Below, one piece after another: positions 13,515 through 16,065 of a stretch of 16,065 bases of DNA. The translations under genes and the position numbers were made by a program. Positions within the stretch are counted from its first letter, which is position 1, and every line of letters starts with the position of its first letter. The notes below the pieces were generated by a model. It saw nothing but the letters and a program-made list of their open reading frames with translations, ran no database searches and was not told where the DNA came from. Origin of the DNA: Actinomycetota bacterium (GTDB lineage Bacteria > Actinomycetota > Humimicrobiia > Humimicrobiales > Humimicrobiaceae). The stretch lies in assembly GCA_023488645.1 (NCBI GenBank), contig JAMDDL010000111.1, positions 1 to 16,065 on the forward strand. The letters are read 5' to 3'.

Positions 13515-15602
13515 ATGACCAGACAGGTATCATTAAAACATACAAGAAATATAGGCATTACTGCTCATATTGATGCAGGAAAAACAACAACTACGGAACG
13601 AATCCTGTATTATACCGGTAAAAGCTATAAAATAGGCGAAGTTCATGAAGGTACAGCAGTGATGGATTGGATGGTTCAGGAGCAGGAAAGAGGAATTACA
13701 ATTACTTCTGCTGCTACTACTGCTTTCTGGAAAAATCACAGAATAAATATTATTGATACTCCAGGCCATGTTGATTTTACTGTTGAAGTTGAACGATCAT
13801 TAAGAGTTCTTGATGGTATGATAGGACTCTTTTGTGGAGTTGGAGGTGTTGAGCCGCAATCTGAAACAGTTTGGAGACAGGCTGATAAATATAATATCCC
13901 GAGAATAGCATTTATTAATAAGATGGATAGAAGTGGCGCTGATTTCAACTATGTCATTGAAATGATGAAGTCAAGATTAAATGCCAACCCTGTCCCTGTA
14001 CAAATTCCTGTAGGCAGGGAAGATACATTCAGAGGCATGATTGATCTTATAAATATGAAAGCATATATTTATAAGGATGAAATGGGCATTAAGTTTGATT
14101 ATACTGACATACCTTCTGATATGCTGCAAACTGCTAAAAATGCAAGAATGGAATTAATCGAAAATATTGCAAATTATAATGATGATATTTTACATAAATA
14201 TGTTGAAAATATTGAAATAAAACCTGATGAAATAAAAAAAGCACTAAGGGTGCTGACAATTGAGGTAAAGGCAATACCGGTTTTATGCGGAGCATCATTT
14301 AAAAATAAAGGTGTTCAGCCACTTCTGGATGCAGTTGTAGACTATCTGCCGTCACCGCCGGATATGCCTGCGGCAAAAGGTATTAATCCTCAAACCGGCA
14401 AGGAAGAAACAAGAAAAATAAGTGATGATGAACCATTCTCCGGCTATATTTTTAAAATAATGACAGATCCCTTTGTCGGCAGGTTAACATATTGCAGGAT
14501 TTATTCAGGCAAGCTTCCGGCTGGGATGCAAGTTTTAAATACGACTGAAAATAACACTGAAAGAATTGGAAGACTGCTTTTAATGCATGCAAATCACAGG
14601 GAAGAAATCAGTGAAGCATATTGCGGAGACATTGTAGCAATTATCGGACTTAAGAAGGTTAGTACCGGGGATACTATCTGTGATGCCAGACATCCGATAA
14701 GATATGAAACTATTTCATTTCCTGAACCTGTTCTTTCAATTGCAATTGAACCAAAAACAAAAATTGACCTCGATAAATTAAATAAAGCTTTAAATAAACT
14801 TGCAGAGGAAGACCCAACATTTAAAGTTGGAACAGACAGTGAAACCGGACAGACAATTATTGCAGGTATGGGCGAACTTCATCTTGAAATTATTGTTGAC
14901 AGGCTGCTTCGTGAATTTGGTGTTGATGCAAATGTCGGAAGACCCCAGGTTTCTTACAGGGAAACCATTACAAAAACTGTTCAGGTTGAAGGAAAGTATA
15001 TAAGACAAAGCGGCGGCAAAGGCCAGTACGGACATGTAATCATGAAGTTTGAACCAAATGAGTATGGCAAAGGATTTTTATTTGAAGATAAGATTAAAAG
15101 TGGAGCTATTCCAAAAGAATTTATTAAGCCTGTTGAGCAGGGAGTTAAAGATGCAATGCAGACAGGTGAGCTTGCAGGATACCCCGTAATAGATGTTAAA
15201 GCTACTTTACTTGATGGAACTTATCATGATGTTGATTCGTCGGAGCTTGCATTCAGAATTGCAGCTTCCAAAGCTTTCAGGGAAGCCACATTAAAATCTT
15301 CTCCGATATTGATGGAACCTGTCATGGAAGTTGAATCTGTAACTCCCGAGGAATCAATGGGCGAGGTTATAGGAGATTTAAATTCAAGAAGAGGAAAAAT
15401 TCATGAGATTAATACAAGGAATAAGGTTACAACTATTAAAGCTGAAGTACCCCTTGCCAATATGTTCGGATATGCAACTGATTTACGTTCAAAAACACAG
15501 GGAAGGGCTACTTTTACAATGCAGTTTAAGAAATATGAACCTGTTCCTGAAAGTATCGCAAACGAAATAATAAGGAAAGTTAAAGGTGCTGTGGCTGTAT
15601 GA
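13515..15602 (+). CDS. fusA: Elongation factor G
   Basis: The 695-residue GTPase translocates tRNA and mRNA on the ribosome. G motifs are complete: G1 AHIDAGKT (17-24), G2 RGITI (59-63), G3 DTPGH (81-85), G4 NKMD (135-138) and G5 GAS within LCGASFKNKG. Domain IV carries the tip segment HDVDSSELAF and a conserved RQSGGKGQYGHV block. These fit the canonical elongation form rather than a tetracycline-protection or mitochondrial-type EF-G2 paralogue. The start ATG at 13515 has only AGGT (13505-13508) upstream, a weak signal placed just after a T-tract. The stop is TGA. A tuf gene follows, but 357 bp away, which is wider than usual. Confidence 0.98.
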   Translation: MTRQVSLKHTRNIGITAHIDAGKTTTTERILYYTGKSYKIGEVHEGTAVMDWMVQEQERGITITSAATTAFWKNHRINIIDTPGHVDFTVEVERSLRVLDGMIGLFCGVGGVEPQSETVWRQADKYNIPRIAFINKMDRSGADFNYVIEMMKSRLNANPVPVQIPVGREDTFRGMIDLINMKAYIYKDEMGIKFDYTDIPSDMLQTAKNARMELIENIANYNDDILHKYVENIEIKPDEIKKALRVLTIEVKAIPVLCGASFKNKGVQPLLDAVVDYLPSPPDMPAAKGINPQTGKEETRKISDDEPFSGYIFKIMTDPFVGRLTYCRIYSGKLPAGMQVLNTTENNTERIGRLLLMHANHREEISEAYCGDIVAIIGLKKVSTGDTICDARHPIRYETISFPEPVLSIAIEPKTKIDLDKLNKALNKLAEEDPTFKVGTDSETGQTIIAGMGELHLEIIVDRLLREFGVDANVGRPQVSYRETITKTVQVEGKYIRQSGGKGQYGHVIMKFEPNEYGKGFLFEDKIKSGAIPKEFIKPVEQGVKDAMQTGELAGYPVIDVKATLLDGTYHDVDSSELAFRIAASKAFREATLKSSPILMEPVMEVESVTPEESMGEVIGDLNSRRGKIHEINTRNKVTTIKAEVPLANMFGYATDLRSKTQGRATFTMQFKKYEPVPESIANEIIRKVKGAVAV

Positions 15603-15725
15603 CAATGATTTTTTACATTTGATGTTTAGTAAAAAGTGTTTTTAAATATTTATAAAAAACATAATTGATAAAAGTATATGGAAGCATTTCAATTTCATAA
15701 TAGAAACAAAAGTAAGGCTGCAAGA

Positions 15726-15865
15726 ATCAGGCTAGGTGTTTCGAAAGCACGCAATCTTTGCCCCAGCTTAGGCAAAGCTTGCTCGGTTTCAGGCTTCGCT
15801 CTCCTCTTTAGAGAGGAACCGTGCCCGCTCAGCCTTCAAACGGTTTTCTCAACACCCAGCCTGAT
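15726..15865 (+). repeat. 140-bp palindromic, G+C-rich structured element between fusA and tuf
   Basis: The termini ATCAGGCTAGGTGTT (15726-15740) and AACACCCAGCCTGAT (15851-15865) pair at 14 of 15 positions. After a 2x2 internal loop, GAAAGC (15743-15748) pairs with GTTTTC (15843-15848). Inside are a hairpin of 11 pairs with one mismatch (15751-15762/15771-15782) and a second arm, CGGTT (15784-15788) with AACCG (15817-15821), topped by CCTCT/AGAGG (15803-15807/15812-15816). About 53% of the element is G+C against A+T-rich flanks. No transposase or family is recognised. It may be a miniature inverted-repeat element or a structured RNA on the fusA-tuf transcript. No intrinsic terminator is obvious in 15603-15725. 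Confidence 0.8.
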
Positions 15866-15877
15866 CCAATAATTTGT

Positions 15878-15906
15878 TTGCAATCACGAAAAAGAAATGC
15901 TAGCAA
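15878..15906 (+). promoter_or_regulatory. Weak candidate promoter for tuf
   Basis: TTGCAA (15878-15883), a 17-nt spacer and TAGCAA (15901-15906) are preceded by TGC, an extended TGn. Spacing and TGn follow the pattern before rpmG and rpsL, but neither hexamer is close to consensus. It starts 12 nt after the palindromic element. tuf may instead be transcribed from the rpsL promoter. Confidence 0.3.
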
Positions 15907-15959
15907 ATTATATTTAAGTTAATAATTTTCACACTAAAAAAAGGAAAGGAAAAAAATAA

Positions 15960-16065
15960 ATGGCTAAGGAAAAATTTGCAAGAACTAAAATACATATGAA
16001 TATAGGCACCATAGGCCATGTTGACCACGGCAAGACAACTCTTACCTCTGCAATTACATACTGTC
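15960..16065 (+). CDS. tuf: Elongation factor Tu, N-terminal start (partial, second tuf)
   Basis: The first 35 codons of EF-Tu are present and the gene runs off the window. The peptide starts MAKEKFARTKIHMNIGTIGH and continues VDHGKTTLTSAITYC. The GTP-binding P-loop GHVDHGKT spans residues 19-26, as in all EF-Tu. AAAGGA (15945-15950) lies 9 nt before the ATG. Its place after fusA is the tufA position of the str operon. Only the N-terminus is seen here and only the C-terminus at 1-125, so identity between the copies cannot be judged from this window. Confidence 0.97.
   Translation, partial: MAKEKFARTKIHMNIGTIGHVDHGKTTLTSAITYC

Noticed and set aside
15678..15872. 64-codon + strand frame in the fusA-tuf gap
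   Set aside because: It reads through the palindromic element, has no clear ribosome-binding site and no recognisable protein features; the DNA palindromes explain the open frame.

Overview
The window is a bacterial 'rif-str' ribosomal and transcription super-cluster, entirely on the + strand. Its order is tuf(3' end)-rpmG-tRNA-Trp-[202-bp tandem repeats]-secE-nusG-rplK-rplA-rplJ-rplL-rpoB-rpoC-rpsL-rpsG-fusA-[structured element]-tuf(5' end). TAA, TAG and TGA all act as stops, so the code is standard. The DNA is A+T-rich, with AGA/AGG and ATA codons common. RpoC resembles actinobacterial beta-prime: it has a charged alpha-helical insert at about residues 145-325, followed by a GGMGAEAIKELL segment and a GQKRSKAIKTLK segment. 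My best guess is a low-GC, deep-branching relative of the Actinobacteriota or a neighbouring Gram-positive-type lineage. This rests on remembered family sequences, not on a phylogeny.

Layout. Positions 1-125 hold the end of one EF-Tu gene. A promoter with a perfect TTGACA box follows, then rpmG (bL33), whose stop codon overlaps the first two bases of tRNA-Trp. Between the tRNA and secE (457-887) there is no gene. That stretch holds two perfect copies and a stub of a 202-bp direct repeat, and each copy carries the last 21 nt of tRNA-Trp including CCA. The interior of each unit is G+C-rich and can fold into a nested RNA whose closing stem copies the tRNA-Trp acceptor stem. secE-nusG-rplK-rplA follow closely. 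A textbook L10 leader with a kink-turn-like bulge precedes rplJ-rplL. The 307-bp rplL-rpoB gap holds a strong hairpin, a candidate promoter and a second hairpin. rpoB and rpoC are complete with all catalytic and zinc residues.

The 315-bp rpoC-rpsL gap looks like a transcription-unit boundary: a terminator-like structure, then a TTGACA/extended -10 promoter, then a 5' hairpin. rpsL-rpsG-fusA follow, with an A/U-only terminator-like hairpin and eight Ts just before fusA. The 357-bp fusA-tuf gap holds a 140-bp, roughly 53% G+C palindromic element of unknown nature. The window ends 35 codons into another tuf reading frame.

The genes supply translation elongation (EF-Tu, EF-G, L7/L12 stalk, L10, L11, L1, S12, S7, L33), RNA polymerase core, NusG coupling and SecE export. 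The coding genes are ordinary. The unexpected content is in the spacers, chiefly the tRNA-Trp-derived tandem repeats, which recall the repeat organisation of the E. coli tyrT locus, and the fusA-tuf palindromic element.
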